Assembly (NCBI RefSeq): GCF_008123425.1
Contig: NZ_VSSS01000088.1
Span: 32,145 to 96,144, forward strand
Direction: 5' to 3'
Source: Bradyrhizobium rifense
GTDB taxonomy: Bacteria > Pseudomonadota > Alphaproteobacteria > Rhizobiales > Xanthobacteraceae
DNA: 64,000 bases
Part shown: piece by piece, positions 9,664 through 18,079 of the stretch
Position numbering within the stretch: the first letter of the stretch is position 1
How the letters are laid out: every line of letters starts with the position of its first letter
The notes under the pieces: model-generated
Seen by the model: the letters and a program-made list of their open reading frames with translations, nothing else
Told to the model about the DNA's origin: nothing
Database searches by the model: none
Translations under genes and position numbers: made by a program

Positions 9664-11874
9664 CTACAAAAAACTCTGCGGGTCGACGTCGACCTCGAGC
9701 TTTTGATTCCCCTTCGGCTTCGGGCACACCGCGAGCCAGTTCCGCAGATAATCCGACAGATCAAAACCGCGCGCCGATTTCACCAGGATGCGGAAGCGGT
9801 AGCGGCCCTTGATCACGGCGAGCGGGGCTTCGGCCGGGCCCAGCACCATCACACGCTCGTCGCGCGGCGCGAGTGCGACGAGACGGCGGCCCAGGCCTTC
9901 GGCGCTCGGACGGTCGCCCGCCGAGATGATCAGGCTCGCGAGCCGGCCGAACGGCGGATAGAGCGTGCGCTCGCGTAAGTCGATCTCGCTGTCGTAGAAG
10001 GCCTCGCGGTCGCAGGCGATCAGCGCCTTCATCACGGGATGATCGGGCTGATGGGTCTGGAGATAGCCGACGCCGCGGCCCTGCTCGCGCCCGGCGCGGC
10101 CGATCACCTGGTTGAGCAATTGCCAGGTGCGTTCCGCTGCACGCGGATCGCCGTTGCTAAGGCCGAGATCCGCGTCGACCACGCCGACCAGATTGAGCCG
10201 CGGGAAATTGTGCCCCTTGGCGACGAGTTGCGTGCCGATGATGATGTCGACGCGCCCCTCCGCGATCTCGGCAAGCTCGCTGCGCATCGTCTCGATCGAG
10301 GTGATGAGGTCGCTCGACAGCACCATGGTGCGCGCGTTCGGAAACAGCGCGGCCGCCTCCTCCTGCAGGCGCTCGACGCCGGGGCCGACCGCGACAAGCG
10401 ATTCCTCCGCCGCGCAATGCGGGCAGGTCTGCGGGCGTGGCATCGAGAAGCCGCAATGGTGACAAACGAGGCGCTGGCGAAAGCGGTGATCGACCAGCCA
10501 GGCATCGCAGATCGTGCAGGCAAAGCGATGGCCGCAGGCACGACACAGCGTCAGCGGCGCATAGCCGCGGCGGTTGAGGAACAGCAGCGCCTGCTCGTGC
10601 TTTTCGATCGCGGTTCTGATCTCGCCCGCCAGCCGCGGCGAAATGAAGCGGCCGCGCGCAGGCGGCTCGCGACGCATGTCGATCGCCTCGATATGCGGCA
10701 TGTGCTGGCCGCCGAAGCGCGAGGGCAGCGCGATGCGCTGATAGCGGTTCTTGCGCGCATTGACCTCGGACTCGACCGACGGCGTCGCGGAGGCCAGCAC
10801 GATCGGGATTTTTGCGATATGCGCGCGCACCACCGCCATGTCGCGGGCATGGTAATGCACGCCCTCGTCCTGCTTGTAGGCCTGGTCGTGCTCTTCATCG
10901 ACCACGATGAGGCCGAGATTGGCATAGGGCAGAAACAGCGCCGAACGCGCGCCGACCACGACCGGCGCGGTCCCTTCCGAAATCGCCGCCCAATTGCGCG
11001 CGCGGGTGCGCGGCGTCAGCTCGGAGTGCCACTCGATCGGCCGCACGCCGAAACGTTGCGCGAAGCGATCGAGGAACTGGCCGGTGAGCGCGATCTCCGG
11101 CATCAGGATCAGCGTCTGCTTGCCGCGCCGGATCGATTCCGCGATCGCCTCGAAATAGACCTCGGTCTTGCCCGAGCCGGTGACACCGTCGAGCAGCGCG
11201 ACGTGGAAGGTGCCGTTGGCCGCGAGCGCGCGCATCGCATCCACGCCGGCGCGCTGCAGCGGCGAAAAATCCGGCCGGCCGAAATCCGGATCGGGCGCCG
11301 GCGGCGGTGGCGGCGGCGGCATCGGCTCGACCGTCAGCGTGCCTTCGTCGACCAGACCGTCGATCACGCCGGCCGACACGCCGGCTTCCTTGGCGGCCTC
11401 GGATTTGGCGTGCAGCAGCCGGTCCGACAGCACCTCCATCACGCGCTGCCGTGCCGGCGTCAGCCGCTTCGGGGGATCGCCGACCAGGCGCACGCCGGCG
11501 CGCACGCGCTCGGGCCCGAGATTCTCGCCCATCCGCAGGCACATCCGCAGCACCATGCCGCGCGGGCTCAGCGTGTAATTGGCGACCCAGTCGACGACGG
11601 AACGCAGCTCACCCTTCAGCGGCGGAAGATCGAGCTTCTCGTTGACCTCCTTGAGGCGGTTGTGCAGGCGCGGATCGGGATTGGCGTTTTCCGCCCAGAC
11701 CACGGCGAGCACCTCGCGCGGCCCGAGCGGCACGCCGACGAGATCGCCGGCCTTCAGCTCCATGCCGCGCGGCACCTTGTAGGAATAGGTCTGGTCGAGC
11801 GCGACCGGCACCAGCACGTCGACCATGCGGGTCGCGTTGGCGGGGGCGGTTTGGCTGCGCGACGAATGATCCAT
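9664..11874 (-). CDS. priA: Primosomal replication restart helicase PriA
   Basis: A 736-residue 3'-5' helicase that reloads the replisome at stalled forks. It has an N-terminal 3'-end-binding domain, the Walker A motif GVTGSGKTE, the DEEH box in VVDEEHDQAYKQ, and a cluster of eight cysteines binding two zincs (CRACGHRFACTIC and CHHCGFSMPRPQTCPHC). The helicase C lobe carries QVIGRAGRE. I chose ATG 11874; the TTG one codon upstream is less likely. The linker carries a poly-Pro stretch near residue 195, unusual but compatible with a flexible connection. The gene is divergent from xerC. Confidence 0.96.
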   Translation of the reverse strand: MDHSSRSQTAPANATRMVDVLVPVALDQTYSYKVPRGMELKAGDLVGVPLGPREVLAVVWAENANPDPRLHNRLKEVNEKLDLPPLKGELRSVVDWVANYTLSPRGMVLRMCLRMGENLGPERVRAGVRLVGDPPKRLTPARQRVMEVLSDRLLHAKSEAAKEAGVSAGVIDGLVDEGTLTVEPMPPPPPPPAPDPDFGRPDFSPLQRAGVDAMRALAANGTFHVALLDGVTGSGKTEVYFEAIAESIRRGKQTLILMPEIALTGQFLDRFAQRFGVRPIEWHSELTPRTRARNWAAISEGTAPVVVGARSALFLPYANLGLIVVDEEHDQAYKQDEGVHYHARDMAVVRAHIAKIPIVLASATPSVESEVNARKNRYQRIALPSRFGGQHMPHIEAIDMRREPPARGRFISPRLAGEIRTAIEKHEQALLFLNRRGYAPLTLCRACGHRFACTICDAWLVDHRFRQRLVCHHCGFSMPRPQTCPHCAAEESLVAVGPGVERLQEEAAALFPNARTMVLSSDLITSIETMRSELAEIAEGRVDIIIGTQLVAKGHNFPRLNLVGVVDADLGLSNGDPRAAERTWQLLNQVIGRAGREQGRGVGYLQTHQPDHPVMKALIACDREAFYDSEIDLRERTLYPPFGRLASLIISAGDRPSAEGLGRRLVALAPRDERVMVLGPAEAPLAVIKGRYRFRILVKSARGFDLSDYLRNWLAVCPKPKGNQKLEVDVDPQSFL

Positions 11875-11997
11875 CAATGATCTTTGGGTGGAGAATCGGA
11901 ACCTGGGGGCCTTGAGGCTAGCCGCCCGAGGCCGCCTTAGCGAACAGTAAAGGGGTGTGATGCGATATACTGTGCGGAATCATTACGTCCAGAGCGC

Positions 11998-12963
11998 ATG
12001 AGCAAAGCGGCCGCCCCACCAATCGAGCTCGCCAGCGCCGATCCCTCGATCGCGCAGGAGATGACGCGCTGGCTGTCGCATCTCGGCGCCGAGCGCCGGC
12101 TGTCGCCGAAGACGCTGGAGGCCTATGCGCGCGACCTGCGGCAGTGCCTGGATTTCCTGTGCAGCCATTGGGGCGAACGCGTGACGCTCACCCGTTTTGC
12201 CTCGCTGGAAGCCACCGACATCCGCGCCTTCATGGCGATGCGGCGTGCCGACGATATTGCCGGCCGCTCCCTGATGCGCGCACTCGCGGGCCTGCGCTCC
12301 TTCGGCCGTTTTCTGGAGCGCGAAGGCAAGGGCAAGGTCGGCGCACTCTCCGCGATCCGCGCGCCGAAGGTCGCAAAAACCTTGCCGAAGCCGCTGCCGA
12401 TGGCATCGGCAAAACGCCTGGCCGACGCCGACGAGCGCGCCGGCGAGGATCGCGAGACCTGGATTCTGGCGCGCGACGCCGCCGTGATGGCGTTGCTCTA
12501 TGGATCGGGCCTGCGCATTTCCGAGGCGCTCGGCCTGAAGCGCCGCGAGGTGCCGAAGGCCGGCGAAGGCGACGTGCTTGTCGTCACCGGCAAAGGCAAC
12601 AAGACGCGCATGGTGCCGGTGCTGCAGAATGTGCTGGCGCTGATCGACGAATATGTCGGGATGTGCCCGCATGCGCTGCGGCCGGAGGGACCGATCTTCG
12701 TCGGCGCGCGCGGCGGTCCGTTGAGCCCGCGGATCATTCAGCTCGCGATGGAGCGTCTGCGCGGCGCGCTTGGGCTGCCCGACAGCGCCACGCCGCATGC
12801 GCTGAGGCACTCCTTCGCCACGCATCTGCTCTCGCGCGGCGGCGATCTGCGCGCCATTCAGGAATTGCTCGGCCATTCCTCGCTCTCGACCACGCAGATC
12901 TATACCGGCATCGATTCTGAACGATTGCTGGAGGTCTATGCGAGCGCGCATCCAAGGCGCTGA
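11998..12963 (+). CDS. xerC: Tyrosine recombinase XerC
   Basis: A 321-residue site-specific recombinase acting at the chromosome dimer resolution (dif) site with XerD. An N-terminal SAM-like core-binding domain (about 15-110) is followed by the catalytic domain with all expected residues: R173 (GLRISE), K199 (TGKGNK), H267 and R270 (HALRHSFATH), H293 (LGHSS) and the nucleophile Y302. Genome context is core, beside divergent priA and with no phage genes, which favours housekeeping XerC over an integrase. Confidence 0.92.
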   Translation: MSKAAAPPIELASADPSIAQEMTRWLSHLGAERRLSPKTLEAYARDLRQCLDFLCSHWGERVTLTRFASLEATDIRAFMAMRRADDIAGRSLMRALAGLRSFGRFLEREGKGKVGALSAIRAPKVAKTLPKPLPMASAKRLADADERAGEDRETWILARDAAVMALLYGSGLRISEALGLKRREVPKAGEGDVLVVTGKGNKTRMVPVLQNVLALIDEYVGMCPHALRPEGPIFVGARGGPLSPRIIQLAMERLRGALGLPDSATPHALRHSFATHLLSRGGDLRAIQELLGHSSLSTTQIYTGIDSERLLEVYASAHPRR

Positions 12964-13077
12964 GAGAGGCGCTGAACTGCTCGCTAGTTCCTGACATCAG
13001 CCTGTCATCACCCGCATGCCTCTTGCGCGGTGCCCGCGGTTCGGTCAATCGTGGGGAACCGACACAGGAGGGGACTC

Positions 13078-13671
13078 ATGAGCGCACACGAAAGCATGGA
13101 GCATGCGGAGCATGCCGAGCACGCATCCGGCGAGAACAAGAAGATCGCCCTTCTGATCGCGGTGCTGGCGCTGTTCCTGGCGATCTCGGAAACACTCGGC
13201 AAGGGCGCGCAGACCGAGTCGATCAGCAAGAACGTCGAGGCCTCCAATCTCTGGGCGTTCTTCCAGGCCAAGAGCATCCGCCGCACCGTCGTCCAGACCG
13301 CCGCCGACCAGGGCAAGCTGACGCTGGGCGCCGCCACCGATGACGCCATGAAGGCCGCGGTGCAGAAGCAGATCGACGACTGGCAGAAGACCGCGGCGCG
13401 CTACCGCTCCGAGCCCGAGACCGGCGAAGGCACCGAGCAGCTCGCCGAGAAGGCCAAGGAGGCCGAGCACGTGCGCGACGAGGCGACCGCGAAATATCAT
13501 CACTTCGAGCTGGCGTCGGCCGCCTTCCAGATCGGCATCGTGCTGGCCTCGGCCACCATCATCACCGGCATGCTGCCGCTCGCCTGGGTCGCCGGCCTCT
13601 TGACGCTCGCCGGCCTAGGCATGACCGTGCTCGGCGCATGGGCGCCGCATCTGTTGCATCTGCACGGGTGA
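13078..13671 (+). CDS. DUF4337 family membrane protein
   Basis: A 197-residue protein. The N-terminus is charged and His/Glu-rich (SAHESMEHAEHAEHA), followed by a hydrophobic segment (about 24-40), a long helical charged region with likely coiled coil (about 85-145), and two C-terminal transmembrane segments (about 148-190). This architecture matches DUF4337, a family without known biochemical function. The ATG at 13078 is preceded by a strong AGGAGGGG ribosome site. It appears to be a single-gene unit, followed by a repetitive element. Confidence 0.85.
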   Translation: MSAHESMEHAEHAEHASGENKKIALLIAVLALFLAISETLGKGAQTESISKNVEASNLWAFFQAKSIRRTVVQTAADQGKLTLGAATDDAMKAAVQKQIDDWQKTAARYRSEPETGEGTEQLAEKAKEAEHVRDEATAKYHHFELASAAFQIGIVLASATIITGMLPLAWVAGLLTLAGLGMTVLGAWAPHLLHLHG

Positions 13672-13690
13672 GGGGCGCTAATCTCAATCC

Positions 13691-13817
13691 GTCATCCTGA
13701 GGTGCGAGGCGTGCGATGCGAAGCAGCGCACGAGGGGCCTCGAAGGATGAGCGGCCGAGATGCAACGGGGCCGTCGCCCTTCGAGGCTCGCCGAAGAGGC
13801 GAGCACCTCAGGGTGAC
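13691..13817. repeat. Inverted repetitive element (GTCATCCTGAGGTGC type)
   Basis: Arms GTCATCCTGAGGTGC and GCACCTCAGGGTGAC flank internal complementary segments (CCTCGAAGGATG versus CGCCCTTCGAGG). It lies between two convergent genes and could act as a bidirectional transcription end. It is related in style to elements at 33958 and 43529. Confidence 0.75.
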
Positions 13818-13829
13818 GGGGAGGCATAA

Positions 13830-14360
13830 TCAGCGCGCCTCGTGCACGCTCTTGCGAAAGCGCTGGATCAGACGGAGCGTGCGCGAGGACCAGCCTTCGC
13901 CGTTGCCCTTGATCAGCTCGCGGATGCGCCGCTTGACCGGTTCGACCAGTTCGGTCGCCTTGGCGCGCATCCTCAAGACCAGCTCGTAGAGCCGCTCGAA
14001 CCAGTGCATCTCAAGCAGCTTGTCGCGCGTGACGTCGAACACGAAGGCGGTGACGCCGACGCCGAGCATCTTTGCGAACAGGATCGTAAACACCGCGCTG
14101 GTCCAGTATTCATGCGTGAGCAGCCACAGGCCGACCAGCTTGAGCGGAAACAGCGGGATGATCGGGACGGCGAAGACGATCAACGTCATCGCCGGGGAGA
14201 GTGCGTCGACGCGCTCCGACAGCCATTCCTTGAACCGGGCGAGCGGGATCAGTGCGACAACCCGCGCGACGATCGGCTCGCAATGGTCCCACAGCCAGGC
14301 TTCGATCAAAAAGATGATCGCAAGCAGGACCCAGACCGGTTGAAGAAGGCGGCGCAGCAT
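13830..14360 (-). CDS. Uncharacterised inner-membrane protein
   Basis: A 176-residue protein with a membrane helix at about 8-25, two or three more between about 55 and 105, and a basic C-terminal cytoplasmic tail (about 115-176, rich in Arg/Lys). No catalytic motif is visible. ATG 14360 gives a start right before the first helix; further upstream the frame is open but lacks membrane-protein character. It lies downstream of lpdA, 34 bases after its stop, and may be co-transcribed with the TCA block. Function unknown. Confidence 0.75.
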   Translation of the reverse strand: MLRRLLQPVWVLLAIIFLIEAWLWDHCEPIVARVVALIPLARFKEWLSERVDALSPAMTLIVFAVPIIPLFPLKLVGLWLLTHEYWTSAVFTILFAKMLGVGVTAFVFDVTRDKLLEMHWFERLYELVLRMRAKATELVEPVKRRIRELIKGNGEGWSSRTLRLIQRFRKSVHEAR

Positions 14361-14394
14361 GTGTTTCCCGCCCGATTCGGCTCTGGGCGCGGAC

Positions 14395-15795
14395 CTACAT
14401 ATGGATGGCCCGCTTGCCGACTGCAAGCGCGGCTTCCTTGATGGCCTCGGAGCGGGTCGGATGCGCGTGGCAGGTGCGGGCGAGATCTTCCGCACTGCCA
14501 CCGAACTCCATGAGAACGCAGGCTTCATGGATCATTTCGCCGGCCTCGATGCCGATAATGTGCACGCCGAGCACGCGGTCAGTCTTCGCATCTGCGAGAA
14601 TCTTCACAAAGCCGTCAGTGGTCTGATTGACCTTGGAGCGGCCGTTGGCGGTAAAGGGAAACTTCCCGACGGTATAAGCGACGCCGGCCTGCTTCAGCTC
14701 TTCCTCGGTCTTGCCGACGGAGGACACTTCCGGGGTGGTATACACGACGCCTGGGATAACGTCGTAGTTCACATGGCCGGCTTGCCCTGCGATGATCTCA
14801 GCGACCGCAACGCCCTCATCCTCGGCCTTGTGCGCGAGCATGGGACCCGCGACGACGTCGCCGATGGCATAGACGCCCTTCAGGCTGGTGGCGAAATGCG
14901 GATCGATCTGCACGCGACCGCGCGGATCGAGCGCAACGCCGGCTTCCTTCAGGCCGAGCCCGTCGGTGTACGGCACACGGCCGATACAGACGAGCACGAC
15001 GTCGGCCTCTAACGTCTCGGCGGCGCCGCCGGCAGCGGGCTCGATGGTCGCCTTCAGCGTCTTGCCTGACGTGTCGACCGCGGTGACCTTGGCGCCGAGC
15101 TTGAACGCAAAGCCCTGCTTCTCGAGGATGCGCTGGAATTGTTTTGCAATTTCGCCGTCCATGCCGGGCAGGATGCGATCCAGGAACTCGACAACGACGA
15201 CTTCGGCGCCGAGCCGCTTCCACACCGAGCCGAGCTCGAGGCCGATCACGCCGGCGCCGACGATCAGAAGCTTGCCGGGGACCTTGTCCAGCGACAGCGC
15301 ACCGGTCGACGACACGATGCGCTTCTCGTCGATCTCGATGCCCTTGAGGCGCGCGATGTCCGAGCCGGTGGCGATCACGATATTCCTGGTCTCGATCACC
15401 TGCGACTTGCCGTCGGCGGAGACTTCGACCTTGCCGGTGCCAAGAATCTTGCCGGTGCCCTTGAGCACGTCGACCTTGTTCTTCTTCATCAGAAACTCGA
15501 CGCCCTTGACGTTGCCGTCGATGCCCTGCTGCTTGAAGTTCATCATCGCCGGCAATTCGAGCTTCGGCGCGGAGACGCTGACGCCCATCTTGGCGAAGGA
15601 ATGCCCGGCTTCCTCGAACATCTCGGAGGCATGCAGCAGCGCCTTCGACGGCATGCAGCCGACATTGAGGCAGGTGCCGCCGAGGGTGGCGTTCTTTTCG
15701 ATCACGGCGACTTTCATGCCGAGCTGGCTTGCGCGCACCGCGCAGACATAACCGCCAGGTCCGGTGCCGATGACGACGAGATCGTAGGTAGCCAT
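14395..15795 (-). CDS. lpdA: Dihydrolipoyl dehydrogenase (E3)
   Basis: A 466-residue flavoprotein that reoxidises dihydrolipoamide of the 2-oxoglutarate dehydrogenase complex using NAD+. The FAD-binding motif is GTGPGGYVCA, the redox disulfide CLNVGC near residue 40, the NAD motif GAGVIGLELGSVW, and the C-terminal HAHPTRSE supplies the catalytic His-Glu pair. Length is standard. It is the distal gene of the sucAB-SDR-lpdA segment, which supports a role as the E3 of 2-oxoglutarate dehydrogenase. Confidence 0.96.
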   Translation of the reverse strand: MATYDLVVIGTGPGGYVCAVRASQLGMKVAVIEKNATLGGTCLNVGCMPSKALLHASEMFEEAGHSFAKMGVSVSAPKLELPAMMNFKQQGIDGNVKGVEFLMKKNKVDVLKGTGKILGTGKVEVSADGKSQVIETRNIVIATGSDIARLKGIEIDEKRIVSSTGALSLDKVPGKLLIVGAGVIGLELGSVWKRLGAEVVVVEFLDRILPGMDGEIAKQFQRILEKQGFAFKLGAKVTAVDTSGKTLKATIEPAAGGAAETLEADVVLVCIGRVPYTDGLGLKEAGVALDPRGRVQIDPHFATSLKGVYAIGDVVAGPMLAHKAEDEGVAVAEIIAGQAGHVNYDVIPGVVYTTPEVSSVGKTEEELKQAGVAYTVGKFPFTANGRSKVNQTTDGFVKILADAKTDRVLGVHIIGIEAGEMIHEACVLMEFGGSAEDLARTCHAHPTRSEAIKEAALAVGKRAIHM

Positions 15796-15832
15796 GAGAG
15801 AAGTCCCGTAAGTTTAGCGTTGTGAGGATGTG

Positions 15833-16582
15833 TCAGCGTCCGCCGGACACATCGAGAATGGCTGAGGTGACGTAGGAGGCATCGTCCGACATCAGCCAGA
15901 CGATGGCATTGGCGATTTCATCGGCGGTGCCGACGCGCTTCATCGGCACCATGTGGGCCAGACGATGATGCCGATCGGGCTCGCCGCCGGAGGCGTGGAT
16001 GTCCGTGTCGATCAGGCCGGGGCGAATGCCCGCGACGCGAATGCCTTCGGCAGCGACTTCGTAGCCGAGGCCGATGGTGAAGGAATCGATCGCGCCCTTA
16101 GACGCGGCATAATCGACGTAAGTGTTGGGCGCGCCGAGCTTGGCAGCAACCGATGACAGATTGACGATGACGCCGCCCTTGCCGCCGTGCTTGGTCGACA
16201 TCCGCTTCACCGCCTCGCGCGCGCAGAGGATGGAGCCGGTGACGTTGACCGCCATCACGCGCTGGATGCGCTCGGCCGACATCTCGTCGACGCGCACGCC
16301 GCTCTTGCCGACAATGCCGCCATTGTTGACGAGTGCGGCAAGCGTGCCGAACTTATCGGCTTCCTTGAACAAATCGATGATGTCGCTTTCCTCGGCGACA
16401 TCGCATTTCACGGCAATCGCCTTGCCGTTGCCGGCCTCGATCTCGGCGACCACCTCGTCGGCGGCCGTCTTGTTGCTGGCATAGCCGACCACGACGCGGT
16501 AGCCGCGCGCGGCCGCCGCAAGCGCGGTCGCCCGCCCGATGCCGCGGCTGCCGCCGGTGATGACAACGACTTTATCGGTCAC
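15833..16582 (-). CDS. Short-chain dehydrogenase/reductase
   Basis: A 249-residue SDR with the NAD(P)-binding motif TGGSRGIG (residues 9-16), NNGG, the catalytic Ser in VNLSSVA, and Tyr/Lys in YVDYAASKG. The end IWLMSDDASYVTSAILDVSGGR is that of a classical SDR. I chose GTG 16582 because GGAGG sits 5 bases before it; an upstream non-ATG extension would cover this site. It lies between sucB and lpdA with short spacing (37 bases to lpdA), so it is probably in the operon, but no TCA step needs it. Substrate unknown. Confidence 0.88.
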   Translation of the reverse strand: MTDKVVVITGGSRGIGRATALAAAARGYRVVVGYASNKTAADEVVAEIEAGNGKAIAVKCDVAEESDIIDLFKEADKFGTLAALVNNGGIVGKSGVRVDEMSAERIQRVMAVNVTGSILCAREAVKRMSTKHGGKGGVIVNLSSVAAKLGAPNTYVDYAASKGAIDSFTIGLGYEVAAEGIRVAGIRPGLIDTDIHASGGEPDRHHRLAHMVPMKRVGTADEIANAIVWLMSDDASYVTSAILDVSGGR

Positions 16583-16649
16583 GCGCGCCTCCAAGGTTCG
16601 ACACACGCCGTCGCGCCAAAGGGCGACGGCGCTTGCAGAGCATCAGGGA

Positions 16650-17894
16650 TCAGAGGTCCAGCACCAGGCGCGCCGGATCTTCCAGGCTCTCCTTGACGCG
16701 GACCAGGAAGGTCACGGCTTCCTTGCCGTCGATCACGCGGTGATCGTAGGACAGCGCCAGATACATCATCGGGCGGACCTCGACCTTGCCGCCGACGACC
16801 ATCGGGCGATCCTGGATCTTGTGCATGCCGAGGATGCCGGACTGCGGCGCGTTCAGGATCGGGGTCGACATCAGCGAGCCGTAGATGCCGCCATTGGTGA
16901 TGGTGAAGGTGCCGCCCTGCATCTCGTCGATCTTGAGCTGGCCGTCACGGGCGCGGCGACCGAAATCGGCGATGCCCTTCTCGATGTCGGCGATCGACTT
17001 GTTGTCGCAATCGCGCACCACGGGCACGACGAGGCCCTTGTCGGTGCCGACGGCGACGCCGATGTGGTAATAGTTCTTGTAGATCAAATCGGTGCCGTCG
17101 ATCTCGGCGTTGACGGCCGGGATGTCCTTCAGCCCCTGCACGACGGCCTTGGTGAAGAAGCCCATGAAGCCGAGCTTCGAGCCGTGCTTCTTCTCGAACG
17201 CATCCTTGTAGTGCGCGCGCAGCGCCATGACGTTGGTCATGTCGACCTCGTTGAAGGTCGTGAGCATGGCCGCGGTGTTCTGCACGTCCTTGAGGCGGCG
17301 CGCGATGGTCTGGCGCAGGCGGGTCATCTTGACGCGCTCTTCGCGGGCGGCGTCATCGGCCGGCGAAGCGCTGCGGACCTGCATGGCCGCGGCGGGCTGG
17401 TTGACCGGGGTCGGCGCGGAGGCCGCACGCTCGATCGCGGCGAGCATGTCGCCCTTGGTGACGCGGCCGTCCTTGCCCGAGCCCGGAACGGTGGAGGCAT
17501 CGACGCCGGTCTCGGCGGAGAGCTTGCGCACGGACGGAGCGAGCGGGGCATCAGCCGGCGGCGCCTTCGGCGCGGCAGAAGCGGCAGCCGGAGCCACAGC
17601 GGCGGCCGCCGGAGCAGCAGCAGGCTTGGCGGGCGCAGCAGCCGGCTTTGCGCCGGCGGCACCTTCGGTGATCTGGCCGAGCAGCGCGCCGACCGCAACA
17701 GTCGTACCGTCAGCAGCGATGATCTCGCTCAGCGTACCGGCGGAGGGCGCCGGGACCTCGATGGTGACCTTGTCGGTCTCGAGCTCCACCAAGGGCTCGT
17801 CGACGGCGACGGCATCGCCGGCCTTCTTGAACCAGCGGCCGATGGTGGCCTCGGTGACGGATTCGCCGAGCGTCGGCACACGAATTTCAGTCAT
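16650..17894 (-). CDS. sucB: 2-oxoglutarate dehydrogenase E2, dihydrolipoyl succinyltransferase
   Basis: A 414-residue E2 core subunit. The lipoyl domain (about 1-77) has the modified lysine in ETDKVTIEV. An Ala/Pro-rich linker (about 78-120) precedes the peripheral subunit-binding domain (APSVRKLSAETG). The catalytic acyltransferase domain ends with SYDHRVIDGKEAVTFL, containing the active-site His. It transfers succinyl groups to CoA. It lies 185 bases downstream of sucA, separated by a strong palindrome. Confidence 0.97.
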   Translation of the reverse strand: MTEIRVPTLGESVTEATIGRWFKKAGDAVAVDEPLVELETDKVTIEVPAPSAGTLSEIIAADGTTVAVGALLGQITEGAAGAKPAAAPAKPAAAPAAAAVAPAAASAAPKAPPADAPLAPSVRKLSAETGVDASTVPGSGKDGRVTKGDMLAAIERAASAPTPVNQPAAAMQVRSASPADDAAREERVKMTRLRQTIARRLKDVQNTAAMLTTFNEVDMTNVMALRAHYKDAFEKKHGSKLGFMGFFTKAVVQGLKDIPAVNAEIDGTDLIYKNYYHIGVAVGTDKGLVVPVVRDCDNKSIADIEKGIADFGRRARDGQLKIDEMQGGTFTITNGGIYGSLMSTPILNAPQSGILGMHKIQDRPMVVGGKVEVRPMMYLALSYDHRVIDGKEAVTFLVRVKESLEDPARLVLDL

Positions 17895-18017
17895 GGTCTT
17901 TTCCTTAAGGGATCGCCAATGCGGTCGTGAATTCGGGGGGTGTCATCGGCCCGCGAAAAGCAGGCCATCCAGCAAACCGGGACGCATCGCATTCACGAGG
18001 ACGTCACGATCTACCGG

Positions 18018-18061
18018 ATGCCCCGCCCTTGTGCGCAATTGCGCACTGGGGGGCGGGGCAT
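18018..18061 (-). promoter_or_regulatory. Two-tier hairpin in the sucA-sucB junction
   Basis: An outer stem ATGCCCCGCCC / GGGCGGGGCAT (11 bp, perfect) encloses an inner perfect palindrome GTGCGCAATTGCGCAC (18031-18046). It starts 19 bases after the sucA stop. There is no U-run, so it is more likely an mRNA 3'-end protector, processing site or partial attenuator between sucA and sucB than a full terminator. Confidence 0.6.
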
Positions 18062-18079
18062 GACGCAGTTCGAAAAAGT

